This document shows, in pieces, positions 45,564 to 62,119 of a stretch of DNA of 64,000 nt. Under the pieces are notes generated by a model that worked only from the letters and a program-made list of their open reading frames with translations, searched no databases and was not told where the DNA came from. Both the position numbers and the translations under genes were made by a program. This DNA comes from Dolomedes plantarius. Its lineage: Eukaryota > Arthropoda > Arachnida > Araneae > Dolomedidae. Where the stretch lies: NCBI GenBank assembly GCA_907164885.2, contig OU015492.1:199922620-199986619 (forward strand), in the 5' to 3' direction. Position 1 is the first letter of the stretch. Each line of letters begins with the position of its first letter.

Positions 45564-46145
45564 GAAGCTACCTCCATTATCAACGCGCATTTTATAGTCA
45601 ATATCTTCGTTCCTGTTAGGTGTACGACAAAAATGTATAAAATCGTTTTTGTACATAATTTAATGTTTTTTAATTTTTGAAATAAACTTTTTTTACGTAA
45701 AGTTAATATTTCCCTAGTTATTGGGAAAAATACAAAAAACCTTCCCATTTAGTGTAAAACTAATTTGGCTAATTATGGTATGCACATGCGCGGGTATTCC
45801 CCCCCACCACGATGGGGAACCGCGCTTGCGCGTCGCAGGTGTGATAGTGCGCTCTTTTCAAAGTCAATTATCTTTGTTCCTGTTAGACATATAAAAAAAC
45901 GTTATGAATGATTTTTGTTCATAATTTAATGCTCTTTAATTTTTGTATTTAATTATTTTTATAAAATCAATATTTTTAAAGTTATTTCCAAAAAACAAAA
46001 AAAGTGTGCACATTTTCCAAGATGGCGGCGAAAGTCTGATCGGTGGGGACTTTTAGTATGTTCATTAGCATGCCTAAACAAACATCTCAACCAATTTTCA
46101 AAACTTTCATATTTTTTTTAGCCATAAAACCTATTTTGACTGGGC
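45564..46145 (-). repeat. Right inverted terminal repeat
   Basis: 582 bp, inverted match to 42002-42595. Similarity starts at GAAGCTACCTCCATTATCAA and ends at TTTTGACTGGGC. Confidence 0.9.
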
Positions 46146-46446
46146 TACTGGGTGTTAGTCTAATCTACAGATTAGAAAAATGTGTATTTTGTATTCCGTA
46201 TTCTGGAGTGAAAAATACATTTTTAGGTTCAATGAAAATATTTTTCAAAGACATTTTTGTTTTTATTTTTTTTTCAAAAATATTTTAAATTATTTTCCGT
46301 TAACTCTGCCACTATAACTGAGCTAGTGGAAAATACAACAGCAATTCCAAAAAACAAGAACTAAAAACGGAATAATTTTTATTTAAACGTCTACTATCAA
46401 GTGAAAAATATACAATTAAAAAAATATGCATTTCTTGAATAGTGGT

Positions 46447-47100
46447 TTAAGGGGGTCCAGAACAGAAAATTCTTCAAATTTTCGAAAAAAAAATTATTGC
46501 ATTAAACATTTCTGTGTTCTTTTACGCTTAAAATGACGTTTAAATTATGTTTCTTTCCTAATTAGAACAGGAATTTTTTTTCAACATTCTAATTGTAGCC
46601 AATCGTTGTTCTGTAACTGCGTTTTACTGCATGATGGATTTTTCCCCATTTCTCGTCTTTAAATTTTTATAAGTCAAGAACTGTTAAAGATAAATGGTTC
46701 AAACTTGGAACATGTGTTTTTCAACTATTTTATTTTAATTTTGATACAGCAAATTTGAAAAAAAAATTGCTTTTCAAAAATATGATTTTTAAAAAATAAG
46801 TTACTTTATTTTTTTAAATTAACATTTAAAAAATGCTGAATGAAAATTAAAACTTATATATTTTTTTCTAATGAAATGAAAAAAAAATGAAATTCGAACT
46901 ATAATATTTCGAGTTATAACGATTTTAAATTACCCCACATTTTTTTAACAATTTTAAGTTTTAAATTTTTTAAAAAAACTTTTTGAGAAGCTTTATGATG
47001 TGATTTTGTTTACAAATTATATGGCTAACCATCATAAAAAAATTTAAAATTTTAATTCAACAGATAAAAAAAATTTAAAATATGCCCCGGGCCCCCTTAA
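46447..47100. mobile_element. TTAA-flanked MITE, 654 bp
   Basis: The left end is TTAAGGGGGTCCAGAAC and the right end is the complement of TTAAGGGGGCCCGGGGC. TTAA at both tips can be counted as target duplication, which points to piggyBac- or Kolobok-type elements. The inside is A/T homopolymer-rich and non-coding. It lies 300 bp to the right of the 4.1-kb element. Confidence 0.7.
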
Positions 47101-47749
47101 GAAATTATTGAAAGGAAATTTTCCCATAGTTGAACATGGGAATCCACAGTTTGACAAGGAGATCTAAATTGTCAACTGATGCTTCACCTAAAAGCATTTT
47201 CAAGACTTTAAATATTTTAATGCCTCATTCCATAAAAGAAAAAAATATATAATGCAGTATCATACTTTAAATAGAAATGAAATGAATTTTGGTTAGGAGT
47301 AATAAAAAAGAAAATCGAAAAGGGACTTGTTGGCAATGGTCATCAAATGCTGGCAAAATGTCATAAAAATATCAGGCAAAAAATAAAATTACAAAATAGA
47401 AATTCGAAGACGGATATTATGATGAGGAAATGATTTTATTCTTTCAAGTTTCAGTTTCCTTTATGTAATTTTATTAAATCTGTTTCTTTTCGTTTGTTAT
47501 TCATTTTTGTAAACTTTATACACATGCAATTTATGATAGAGACTTTTGAGCGCAGCCTTTTTTAATTTTCATTTTTTCATAAATCAGCGTTTTATCAAAT
47601 TATGCTGCATGATATTTCATGAAAATGCTGACAATAATCTTCAAATTTTTTCTCTGAACATGCTTTTCTGTTGTTTTATAACCTTGAAGATTTTAACTGA
47701 AGTATTTAATGATTTTAAAATTTTATTTTAGAAAGTAAATTACGAGACC
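47101..47749. other. AT-rich non-coding DNA
   Basis: No gene recognised. Confidence 0.4.
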
Positions 47750-47885
47750 AGCTTGTAGGGGGTAATGCTGGCCACTTAAACGGTGCCCCCTTAAATGAAT
47801 GGCCAGCAGTCTCTCCTTTTGCCATGAACAAGTCACGTCATACCCAATCTTCTGGACATTTGTAATAAATAAATAAATAAATTTT
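47750..47885 (+). repeat. 5'-truncated retroposon tail with (TAAA)n end
   Basis: A GC-richer piece (GGGGGTAATGCTGGCCAC, GTGCCCCCTTAAATG, CATGAACAAGTCACGTCATA) ends in ATTTGTAATAAATAAATAAA. A short conserved-looking body with a tetranucleotide tail is typical of SINE or LINE 3' ends. No tRNA-like head is seen. Confidence 0.45.
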
Positions 47886-50268
47886 AGAAAGTGAAATTTC
47901 ATAATCACTACGAATGTAAAGTTAATCGCAATCAATACAAATAATAAATATTTATTACGTCAATTATGATTATAATAAATATTCCATATAGAAATGATAA
48001 AATTTGTAAAAATATATATATATAACTTTTAACTCTAAAAATCAAAACACTTTTATATTTTTGTCCATGAACAGTGTACGCAATACATGATAAATCAGTT
48101 TGGGAGAAATAGATGATGTCCGTAAGGTATCCAAACATCTTTTAAACGACATTTTCTTTTTAAATATTGATATTTTTCCAATAACGTTAAAGTATAATCT
48201 TTTATCTTTCTAATTCCGTTTCAATTTATAATTCTGGTGCATTTTATTACGGAAATAGTTATTTTTAGAGTTACAAATGTGTTATCAATTTATTTTTACA
48301 TTTTCTCATAATTAATTTTTTTATCTTTGCTCTTCACGTAAAACTTTCTAAAACCAAAAATCACGCTTAAAATACCTTATTTTTTTGCATTATTTATCTA
48401 CAAATGTTTATCAATTGAATAGAATATGATCACGATTGCACATTGATTAGTTCTTTGTTTACATAGGCGTGAATTGCAAGCGACAATGAATTTTAAGTGA
48501 TTTTCCTATACGACAGCACTCAAACTGCTACAGAGTCTGAGATAAACATAGTATATTTCAGCAAATAGTCCATTATCTATAGAAAGTTATAATCTTAATT
48601 CTCCAATTTATAAAATGATAATGTAGTCCCTTGTTTTTGAGTTATAATGTTTTGCGGAAATTATATAAAATAGCCCTTGTATCTGTATAACACTTCCGGG
48701 CTGTACTCATCTTTAAATTGAAGCCCTCAGTAAACAAAATGCCGGTTAGGCTTAATTTCAATTTCGGATTTGGATCAGAATTTTTTCTTACCTAAAAACT
48801 AATATCTTCTCCATCAAATCACGTTTGTTCAGCCTATTTTTCTATAAAACATTCAGAACTAAAAAAAATTGGATGTTTTTAGCTGTATATTTAACAGTTT
48901 TTAAAAATCTGTTTACTTTTGCGATGAATTCTGAAAGTAAACAAACTTGAATGTGAATGAATCAAATAGCTCAAGTATTCATATCGCGTAGTGAGCTGTA
49001 AAAAACTGGATGGCAGTCTACTACTCCAATCGCATGAAAAACTAAATAAATAAAAAATAATGAAATGGTTTGCTTTTACAAGGTGTGGATTAATTGCAAT
49101 ATTGTTAGATAATTCGGGATATTTTTTAACTTTCATATACTTTTTTCCATTATGACGTCATTATTAGTATTATGACGTCAAAATTACGGGTTACCTTCTA
49201 GTTTCATATGTTCACCACTTTTTTCCCTTTTCTCCCCTGAAAGAATCATTTTAATGAAACAGCTAAATGTTTCATACATTTTTCCAAGTTTCAACTTACA
49301 AATCATTATAAAAATAGATAAAAAGACAAAATTTTTTTAAAATGTTAAAAAAATACGGAACCATTATCTCTAGCAGTCCCAAACCTAGTTCTCACCATGG
49401 CTTGTCCAATAGGCATACAGTATAAGTATATCATAGGCTGTAGCATTTCAAAATTCTTCCTTGCGACTAACGGTTTTCATAACCGCAGTCAATCATAGTC
49501 ACAACACCCGTAGTAATAGAATGTGTTCCATACAATTTTGTGCCATCACCTTACATTGGGGTAAACCCAACATATCGGTCTGGTAGAAATGAGAGAGTTA
49601 AAATTTTACTGTAGTAAAATTTTACAGTTGACTGTTCACATAATAAGATTCCAACTAACATAGTGTTATTTTAACAACTGAACATTTTTCTGATGATTAA
49701 TAGCGATATTAACAGAAAACAAATATGAAATGGGTTTTCGTCTAGTAAAAATTTTGAACTTCCATACTTAATTTTTCTAAAATTTTTGTTTTAAAGTTTT
49801 TCAACTCATAGATCGATGCCTGTGGAGGAGAAATATTTCCAAAATTTTGAGTCACAAAAAGTTAAATCACTGTTTTTTCAAAGCTAAGGACCACGATTAT
49901 ATATGGATTGCGAAACATGTTAATCTTGACAATTTATCATGAGTGATTTTTTGATACCATATTTATTAATGAGAAATTTCCTTTTATTTTAAATCTTTAT
50001 TGTCATTTTTTTTAAATGTACTTATACGAAATTTACTACATAGATTGTTGTGTATAATACATGTTTTCTATCAGTTATGTCTGGCTATTCTAAAATTTCC
50101 TTTTACTTAAGTTTCACTTGTGTTTTATGGTTTATTATATCATAAACAATAGTTAAGATTCTTTTAAATCGTGTATTATACTAAAATTAAAATTTTATAA
50201 CTTAATATTTATGCTATTAAATATATTAATAAGAATATTTACGAACCTAAGTACGAGACTTATTAAAT
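47886..50268. other. AT-rich non-coding DNA
   Basis: No gene recognised; the CRE-like pair at 49153-49180 is listed separately. Confidence 0.45.
49153..49180. promoter_or_regulatory. Paired TGACGTCA palindromes
   Basis: TGACGTCA, the full CRE/ATF consensus, occurs at 49153-49160 and again at 49173-49180. Each is preceded by ATTA, so the unit ATTATGACGTCA is repeated with a 20-bp period. No promoter or gene is visible nearby, so function is doubtful. Confidence 0.25.
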
Positions 50269-50515
50269 GAGGCATTGAAAGGCAAAGTGGTGTAAGTCAC
50301 TTTTTCAACTTTTTTCATTTGGGGGTAAATATGTTATCTCCATGTTCAATTTATAGTGGTATTGTAAATAGTTATTATTTGCAATATTGTAATAATTGTT
50401 ATGAATTATAATTTGTTCAATTTATGGTGGAATTTTTTGTAGTTTTTGCAGTTAAACTCTTTTGACTTACACCACTTGACTTACTGATTTACACCACTTT
50501 GCCTTTCACCGCCTC
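50269..50515. mobile_element. Short MITE with inverted ends
   Basis: GAGGCATTGAAAGGCAAAGT and the complement of GAGGCGGTGAAAGGCAAAGT form the ends; the match continues with GGTGTAA. AAAT flanks both sides and may be a target duplication. Inside are direct repeats of TGTTCAATTTATAGTGG-type sequence. Non-coding. Confidence 0.7.
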
Positions 50516-52404
50516 AAATATTCAGTTGTATTAATTATAAAAATTTGCACATTGTAATAAATTATGCTAAGAGTATTTTGTTAAAATAGTGCAAGAACCT
50601 TTTTATACATAGAGTACATAATAATTTACCTTCTAAAATAATTAAAAAAATTGTTATGATTACATTATCTTCCCCGGTTAGTAATCGCATTTAATAAACA
50701 ATACGGCATTTTATTATCAGTTTATGTCATTGAAAGATGAATTTCGGGAACAAGAGACCTTAAACCTCGTGTTTCTTTAATTTTCAATATTTTACTCTAT
50801 ATACCACATGAGTATAATTAATATTCTTTTCTAATACGTTGACGACACTTATAATTCACAAATAAGTATATTGTGGATGAATAATCTATTAATAGACCTA
50901 TTTATAAAAAAATTCTTCAAAAATGCTGGCATTTATCAAAATTCTCCAAGCGCATTAAATTTCTCCCCATTTCTTCCAAATTTCTCCGGATTGTTAATGG
51001 ATGTCTTTGTCACGAAACTGTGCTTTCTTCTTTGAAATCACACAAATTTTTGAAATTTATAGACCATGAAATATAGTAAAAACATAAAAAATATAAAAAA
51101 TAACAAGCAGAGTAGAAAAGTAATTATTTAAGACTTTAGAATACACACAAAAAAACGAAATGGGCAATTATATTTATATTCATACGGTAAACTTATAATA
51201 AAAAATTAAGGTTTTTAATTGATATGGAATGCGCATAAAGAATTTTGAAAAAAATTAGCTTTGAATATTTATTTTTTTTGAAAAACAGGCATTATTCTGT
51301 GAAAATCCCTTATCTTGAATTCTAGGGGTTTTCAATGTAGTAAAAAAGAAAATAAATTATTCTCATTTTGTATATCGAGTTAAAAACATAAATTAAAAAA
51401 TTCGAGTTTGAAAGTCCTTGTCCCCTTGACAAATCTCATGTTTTTAAGAAGCGGAGAAATAACGGTGTAGAAATAGCAAGATGTCACAACAGTAATCACT
51501 TCTTTTTGCTTTTAAAAATAAGTTTCGCAAATTCGTTCCCTTATTTTTCACCCCTTTTTTTTCTACTGCGAAGCGATATAGGATATGAAAAGTTCATTCT
51601 TTAATCATTTATCACGAGAAGTATGTCAAGCAGGAAAACTCTATTTTACTTCCGGGCTATTTGTCATTTTTATTGGTTTCAAAAACTACTCAATATATCA
51701 AAAATACGTTATACTTGTTCATAAAACGTAAATAAATGCAGTTTATAATTTTACACGCAGTAGAAACCACTATATCATCCCTAATCGAATAAACAATTCC
51801 TGTTATTCCTCCATTGTTTCGAAATAAAAGGTGCTGAATGCCTTTTGATATTATTTTCTGCTTCCCAGCTTTCCCTATCGCAAAGGAACTGAATAAAAAA
51901 AATATTTCCTTCCATTGAGTTATTCGTTAATGTTAATACATTTCCTCATCACACTTTTTTTTTCACAACAAATGCCAGACAGTTGCCATTTTATTATTTA
52001 CTTAAAGTCTTGTGTTGCTTTTTTAATTAATTCATTGATTTTTATTTAACTCATTGATTCATATTTAAATACTGAAATCGAAAGTATGATTATCTTTGTA
52101 AGTTAATATTTTTTTATTATTTTAGCTTATTTTTGAATTCTTATTTATTGCAGTCAGAGAATCATATCATTTTAATTTTCCCTAATATGCAATTTTGTTA
52201 CTTAAAGGGACTGCCTACGGTCGGTGTACTTAAAAAAATAGCTTTTGATTAAATACATGTATTTTTATTTAAAATGCTACATGAAAGGATGAAATTATTT
52301 ATAAATTTTCCTAAATTTGTATACAGTTTCAAGAAATCGGTAAATTTGTATAAAAATTAAGCTAAATTTACCATTTATGCTAGAAGCTCTATACTCAGTT
52401 CAAA

Positions 52405-52408
<4 letters not shown>
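50516..52408. other. AT-rich non-coding DNA
   Basis: No gene or element end recognised. Confidence 0.45.

Positions 52409-52448
<40 letters not shown>
52409..52448. repeat. (AT)n microsatellite
   Basis: A short AT run. Confidence 0.9.
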
Positions 52449-52451
<3 letters not shown>

Positions 52452-53784
52452 TTCCTTGATACTGTATGCTACTATTACACTTACCTGTGAAAGGAACTAA
52501 AAGTTTTGTGATATTACTGAAATTCACTGAAATATGCGAAGTTTTGTATAACAATTTAGAATTATTAAAAAAAATCTTGTTTTTTTGGTACAAATACCTG
52601 TAACATAATCAAATCTATACATAGAGCTTAGAAATAAGTTCTAAAGATAGTACTACGATGTAGAAAGCATTGTAAAAAAATTAATTAAAATATATTTACA
52701 CTTTTTGAGTTATGAAATTTATTGAAGCAAAATACTGAAAAATCAGTGTTTCACAAAGCGCATTTAAAATTTTCATTAAAAAAAAACCTATGTTCTATTT
52801 AGTTGTCAAAGTTAATATTCTCCACACTTATACGTCAAGCCCTCCTTTATTTCATGATTTGACAGTTTTGCTCAATTTTTCTCAGAAACATTTTAATTAT
52901 ATCAAAAGATTAGACAAATATATGCCTATACCTGAAATGGTTTTTCACAGTATCTCAAACCAAATACATTGTCTTTTATAAACGACTTCAATAAAACGAT
53001 TATGAAAGGAAAGGTCAGTTCTTTAATTGTTGTCAATATACCAAGAGAAAGGCTGTAGCCCTAAAATAAGTTCGAAGATATATGATACAACCAACAAATT
53101 ATTTTTGAGATTTAAATTTCAAAAAGTTTTTCTGTGAAATTGTAATACTTTATTTAAAATAATCCAAAAGAATGTAAAACGTCACATATTGTATTCAAGA
53201 ACATGATTTCTGAAGACTAATGTCAAACTTTAAGCAAAAAAAGACATTTACGCAAACATCAGTGTATTATAATACATTAATAAATAAAATTTATTGAATG
53301 ACGTTTGGGATTTTTTTTTGTGTGTTTTATACAAGCGTTTTCCTTTTCACTAATTCTCTTATAGTTAATGCGAATTTAACTTCCTTGAATATCAAAAATG
53401 AAATGTAGTTATGCTATCACGGTTCAGTTAACACTGAGATGTGTGTTGTTGAGCGTTTAAAGTTTTTCATTTTGTATAAGGCACTAAAATCTTTCTTAGC
53501 GGAAACAAAGAAAGCAAGCATGTTAAAAAATACTCTGAAAATTATAAACGAATTTGACGAAAATTCAATTAAGATGACTTTAGAATATCGGAGAGTAATT
53601 ATTTGGAAATGATTTGATTTTATATGTTTATCAATAAACATTTTCAGAAAAAAAACTTCGTCTCAAATTTTGTAGAAAATTGAACAATGATATGCTGGCT
53701 GCATTTCAGAGCATATGATTTCATTTCTTCCATTTTTTTTTCAGATGCTCTCTTCATTTCATCCACTATCAGCATTTTCAATAA

Positions 53785-53788
<4 letters not shown>
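52449..53788. other. AT-rich non-coding DNA
   Basis: No gene recognised; frames of 63-74 codons here lack motifs. Confidence 0.4.

Positions 53789-53824
<36 letters not shown>
53789..53824. repeat. (AT)n microsatellite
   Basis: A short AT run. Confidence 0.9.
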
Positions 53825-56026
<2,202 letters not shown>

Positions 56027-56354
56027 AAATAACGAATCTGTAGACGACACTTAGCGACGATATCCGGGAAACAACCCAACGGGCATTCTTCTTACTAAAC
56101 ACATTATGGTTATCTAACAGTTAAGCATATTACACTATATGTAAAAGAATAGAAGTTATTTACATATTTACATGCAGAGAGAACGGATAATGTCATCTGT
56201 ATTCAATTTGTAAGTCCAAAGTATTGATGCTCACACCATCATATATGGAATTTAGTTTCTGCTTGCCACGTGACCCTTCTTGGTGTCATATGCCCAGGCT
56301 ACATCCAGGCGCATATAGAAAGACCTCGGAAGTTATGTTTATTATGGGAAAGAC
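56027..56354. other. Non-coding DNA
   Basis: No gene supported; a short plus-strand frame at 56224 runs into the next AT array. Confidence 0.35.
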
Positions 56355-56361
56355 ACACACA

Positions 56362-57412
<1,051 letters not shown>

Positions 57413-60400
57413 TATATATGTAATGGATTGGGTGATTTGAAGTCAGATAGATGCCTACTATCTCATAGGGATTCAAATTAAGTTTTGTTTAATCTGATGC
57501 ATGATGAAGCCACGCGTTTCTTAGTGTTATGTTCTTTTAACCATCCCTACATGCCCTTGCGAAGGCATTTAATTTCTAAGAAAAAAAATTTCCTGTCCAA
57601 TATCTTTCATTATATCTTGGCAATTATTTGCCTAATTGACTATGCAGTGGCTTCGATTCAGAAGAAACTGACTCTTCATAAGAATTAAAACATTATATGG
57701 AAGTTATGGTGACGCTACAGGCACCATTTAGAAAGGCACAGTAGGAACCAAAATCGTCACCAGCTGATGTCCTCGATCAGTACATATATGCGTGTAAAAT
57801 CAGTGAGTCTCAAGATACAAATCCAGTGTGGGAGACGGTAGACGAGTCATGACGGATTCCTGAGGTTGTTACCTTCAGTGTATTATTTCTTTAATAAATG
57901 TTGCGCATCTCATCGTTCTTTAAATAAGAGAAAAAAATCCATGCTTCAAATTCATCAGGTTTTAGTTTATAAATAAATAGCATAATTCGAGAGATTTAGT
58001 AAATACAATAAAATACGAAAAAAAAGATTCATAGCATATAATTATGCCTTCTTCTTTTAATCCTTCAACATTCCTATGCGTTAAAAAATATTACAATAAA
58101 GATAAAAAGATTACAAAGATAAAAAAAAATTGCTGCTATATTTTTTCTTTAACTATTTGAACTTTATCATAGAATTAAGTAGATATTTAAAAAATATTAG
58201 TATGTTCTTATTGGGTCACTAAATAAATAATGTTCAGTAAAATAATATTATATAAACAATCAATGAATTAAAATATTTTTTGAATTAAACGTAGAAAAAA
58301 ATGCCCAAATTCACAATACTGGTCTTAGATTGTAATAATTACATATCGCTTCTAATTTAGAGCGTTGTCCTTCAAAATATAATTGATTTTGAAAGTTTAA
58401 CATTAAATTCATTGTGGGGAATATCACTTACATTTCATGCTCTTGAGTACACATTAAATTAATAAATCAGATGAATTACAACGACTCTTCAAAATCATAA
58501 TTCTCAGTTATTAGATCTTTTCAAAGCAATCAAATACTTCTCGAATAATTACAGGAAAACATTAAATATATTTCTGGAATGGTTCAGATCTTTGAAGTGG
58601 CAAGTGTTCTTATGAAAAACCATTTATCTGGAAACTCATAATTTTGATTAATTCACTTCCCCTGTGTATTTTGATAATATTTCGACTCATTTTAATAAAC
58701 GCTGATAAAAGAGAACAAACAGCCGTCGCAGTGCGTTTAGGGATTAATAAGAATAATCATATAAAAGGATGCTGTCATTTCAATGGAGAAGGAGAAATTG
58801 GAACCGACTCAGTTTCTCATCGACTTTGATAAGAATTCTATTTAGTTAAATAAATGCTTTTACTTGATACGGAATAAAGCATAGTTAAAACATTAATGAG
58901 GTAATGCAATAATGTCCATTTTCTGATGGTTCTTCCTTTTCCGAATAATTATTATACTTCCGATAAAAATAGCTATAGTTTTTTACTTAATATTTGTCAG
59001 ACAGCGTGAAAGATAAGTTTATTCCATTCATAAATTAATAAGAATATCGCCTGGAAACTATAAGCGTTTTCATAAATTTTTACGACACTTCATCTATGAA
59101 AGCTCCGATTTATACGGAATTTTTACTTATTTCTCTTAGAAACTTTATATGTTTAGACAACACATGCTATTTAGGTTTATAATAGCTAGTGTTATATCAA
59201 GGCAAAATCGAAACTTCGCTTAGTAATGATCGACATAGGTTTATTTATACTAAAAACTGCATTTCTAAGAAAATACGCAATAAAAACATAAATTACAATG
59301 CCTTTACAGCTCATCCGGTTCCTTTCATTTGCTTAGATAAATCAATTTATATTCTAATGTTTACAAACTTAAAATACAACCTTAGGGTGACTTACACTGA
59401 TTAACACATGCCTTTATTGAGTAAAAAATTAATATATAGAGGTATTCACGATCCTAATTACACATTTTTGTACACGATTAGCTGCAGAGTTCAATCTGAA
59501 TTCTTCCTTTTCTTACACTGAGCTAACATCAAAATTCAAAGGCTAAGAACTCAAAATCTAAGAACTAAGGATGTGGTGCTAGGGTAGTGGGGCCAGGACA
59601 GTTGATGTCGCTAATTCGCTTCCCGTTTTCTATTCTTCAACTAGCAAATAAAATGTATTATGTGAAGGTGGGATCTCTGGATGTATTCTAAATAGGTGTT
59701 AGTCCCGTCATTTTGGCAGAATGACGTCCAGAAAAAAGAAATCCATAAAGAACCTTTGTAAGCCAGCAAAAAGAAATAAAGCCAAGACCACACAAATATT
59801 GACTATATATATCAGTGATGTGAGCATATTTAAATATCAGGAAGGAAGCATACTTCAAGACATAAGAGCTTACGATCATATAAAAACAATTTCTAAAAGA
59901 ATTTCTAAAAGATTACTTTATACCGATTTTCTATCCAAACACCGATAGTTAACAATCAATTACAAAAAAATTTACAACGGATGTAAAAGACGGAAAATTG
60001 AATAAATAAATATTCTAAACAATTATAACCGTACATACAAAGGAATGTATTACTCTTTGTCATCATGTATCACATTTTGTAATATTAACTTACGAATTAT
60101 TTTAAGTGTTTTCAAAATTTGCTGTTTTCCAATATAGTAGAAATTTAATACTTTTGTTCTGAATAAATAATAGGAGTAAATGCTTGTTTATACTATAAAA
60201 TGTTATGTAGAAATTTTTTATGTAGGGGTTTATTACTTCTACTAAATACCTTTGCAGTACATATCTCATATTGGGTCAAATTATTTGTTTGCATCTTTTA
60301 TTGTTATCTTATTCTCAAAGACATATTTTTTATTTAAATGAATAAATATAGTTAACGTTTGCAGAGATGTCTATTCTAGACTGAGTGGTGTCGGCGGGAG

Positions 60401-60930
60401 TTCTTCCCAAATGAGAAACCCAGCTGGCATCAAGGCTCTGTTGAAAGACGTTGGCATTTACCTCATTCTTTGAATTTCAGGTGTAAGGTGGTAAGAAATT
60501 TGGATCACAGATATTCGTGAGCAAGATGCATTTCTCTACATCATACCCTTTTTCTGACACTGCCTTATCAAACCTTAAATATTATGTTATAATGGTTTTT
60601 ATATAAATGCATTCAATCAGCAGTTAATGCTAAATAAAGGAGAGATAATTTAAATAGAAAACTTTAAAGAGTAAACAAAAAATACAAAAGCGATGACAGG
60701 AACGTCTATAAACTACCGATCAAAAAGGAATTCAGAGAAATCAAGTTGGGTATAGAGAAAAGACGAAAACTCAGAAACAACAAAAGTTGTACAAAGACCA
60801 GGAAAATAAATGCTTCAAAAAAGTAAAATCTTTAAAGTATGATGTTTTGCATCAATAAGATTAAATATTTCTCACAATTTTATTTCGACTGAATAAGGCT
60901 TTTATTTTGTACCCTAAGTTTACTCCCCAA
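57413..60930. other. AT-rich non-coding DNA
   Basis: No supported gene over 3.5 kb. A slightly GC-richer piece at about 57700-57920 with TTTAATAAATGTTGCGC could be an LTR fragment. A 75-codon Lys-rich frame at 59721-59948 has no recognisable domain. Around 60370-60500 another GC-richer piece (GTGGTGTCGGCGGGAGTTCT) may be an old retroposon. Confidence 0.4.

Positions 60931-60933
<3 letters not shown>

Positions 60934-61024
<91 letters not shown>
60934..61024. repeat. (CT)n-(AT)n microsatellite
   Basis: A CT run (about 60934-60962) followed by an AT run to 61024. Confidence 0.9.
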
Positions 61025-61028
<4 letters not shown>

Positions 61029-62119
61029 TTAAATTTCAGAAACTAGTATAATTATTTCAACCTTTTAATAAAATGAGAAAAACATGCTTATATCCTTTGT
61101 TTTTACAAAATAATAGATGCCTAATCAATAATAAATTTATGTACGGTAAATCTAAGTCTTGTTTCTTCATCATTTTTACTTCTGATTTTGTATTTAACCT
61201 ACGACATATAAGTTTTCAAACATTGTTTTACTGAACTCAACTTGTTCCACCAGTTTTGAGCCTGGCATGTCATCATCGTTAATTATGCGGAGGCAATACC
61301 CTGTCTAATTAATTGGGTTTTTAAGTTTTTCTAAAGTTCTAATGTTAATATCCTCATAAAAAATGATGACAAAGTTCATTATCAAGTTATTATAATCTCA
61401 CGTTTATTAATACCATCGCTACATTTGCATACACGATGATTAGCGCAAACAAAATTCAAAGGCTTTTTAAAAAAAAAATTTAATCGGGTTTTAATCATAT
61501 TTGGAGAGTGGTGATTGACGTATTATGTTGAAAGACCGCACAATTACAACGCTTGCTTAAAAATTTAAGAAACCTTCTTTCCTTCATCTGTTTAAAAATG
61601 TGTAATGGGTTATTCAAGTTTAAAGCAATAAGAAGTAAAAATTATGCGAGTATCATTATTAATATATTCTTAATATTTAAATATAATACATCTGAGAGGG
61701 ATTCAATTAAAAATTTACCTAAGTAAACTTCCTTGTAAAATTATATTGTATGCCAGACAATTTACTCAACTAGCAATTGCAGTTCTTAGGGGAGAAATTG
61801 TCACAAGCTTGTAAAATTCTTACACCTTTTTTATAGTATTTAATATAAAATTAAGGAAACCTGCAAGGGTGTGTCTTGTAGTTTCTGACTCAAAGTCCAA
61901 TGTGTCGGAAAAAAGCATATGAGATTTTTCTTGTTTTATAACTCTTTTTAACTGCTTATTACACCAAGGATGAGAAACAGGTATTAAAGGAATGTCTTAA
62001 AAATCTATTAACAAATTTGTTTCGGGTTTTGAATAGAAAAATATTTCCTCAAACAAGTTAAAAGAATACAGCACAAGTTTGTGTGTCATTATTTTCTCAT
62101 CATCAACGGCTCATGGACG
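61025..62119. other. AT-rich non-coding DNA
   Basis: No gene recognised. Confidence 0.45.

Larger units (their letters stand above)
42002..46145 (+). mobile_element. 4.1-kb DNA transposon with ~590-bp inverted terminal repeats
   Basis: The ends are CCCCAGTCAAAATAG and the complement of GCCCAGTCAAAATAG, with TA outside on both sides (42000-42001, 46146-46147). The inverted repeats run 42002-42595 and 45564-46145 and remain clearly alignable throughout. Inside lies a plus-strand decayed gene (42829-45457) with zinc-finger-like N-terminus, a long conserved core and a C-terminal CXC cysteine cluster. I recognise the core from multicopy uncharacterised proteins in arthropods and cnidarians. The very long terminal repeats, TA flanks and a single long protein suggest a DNA transposon class that I cannot place in a named superfamily. 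Confidence 0.8.
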
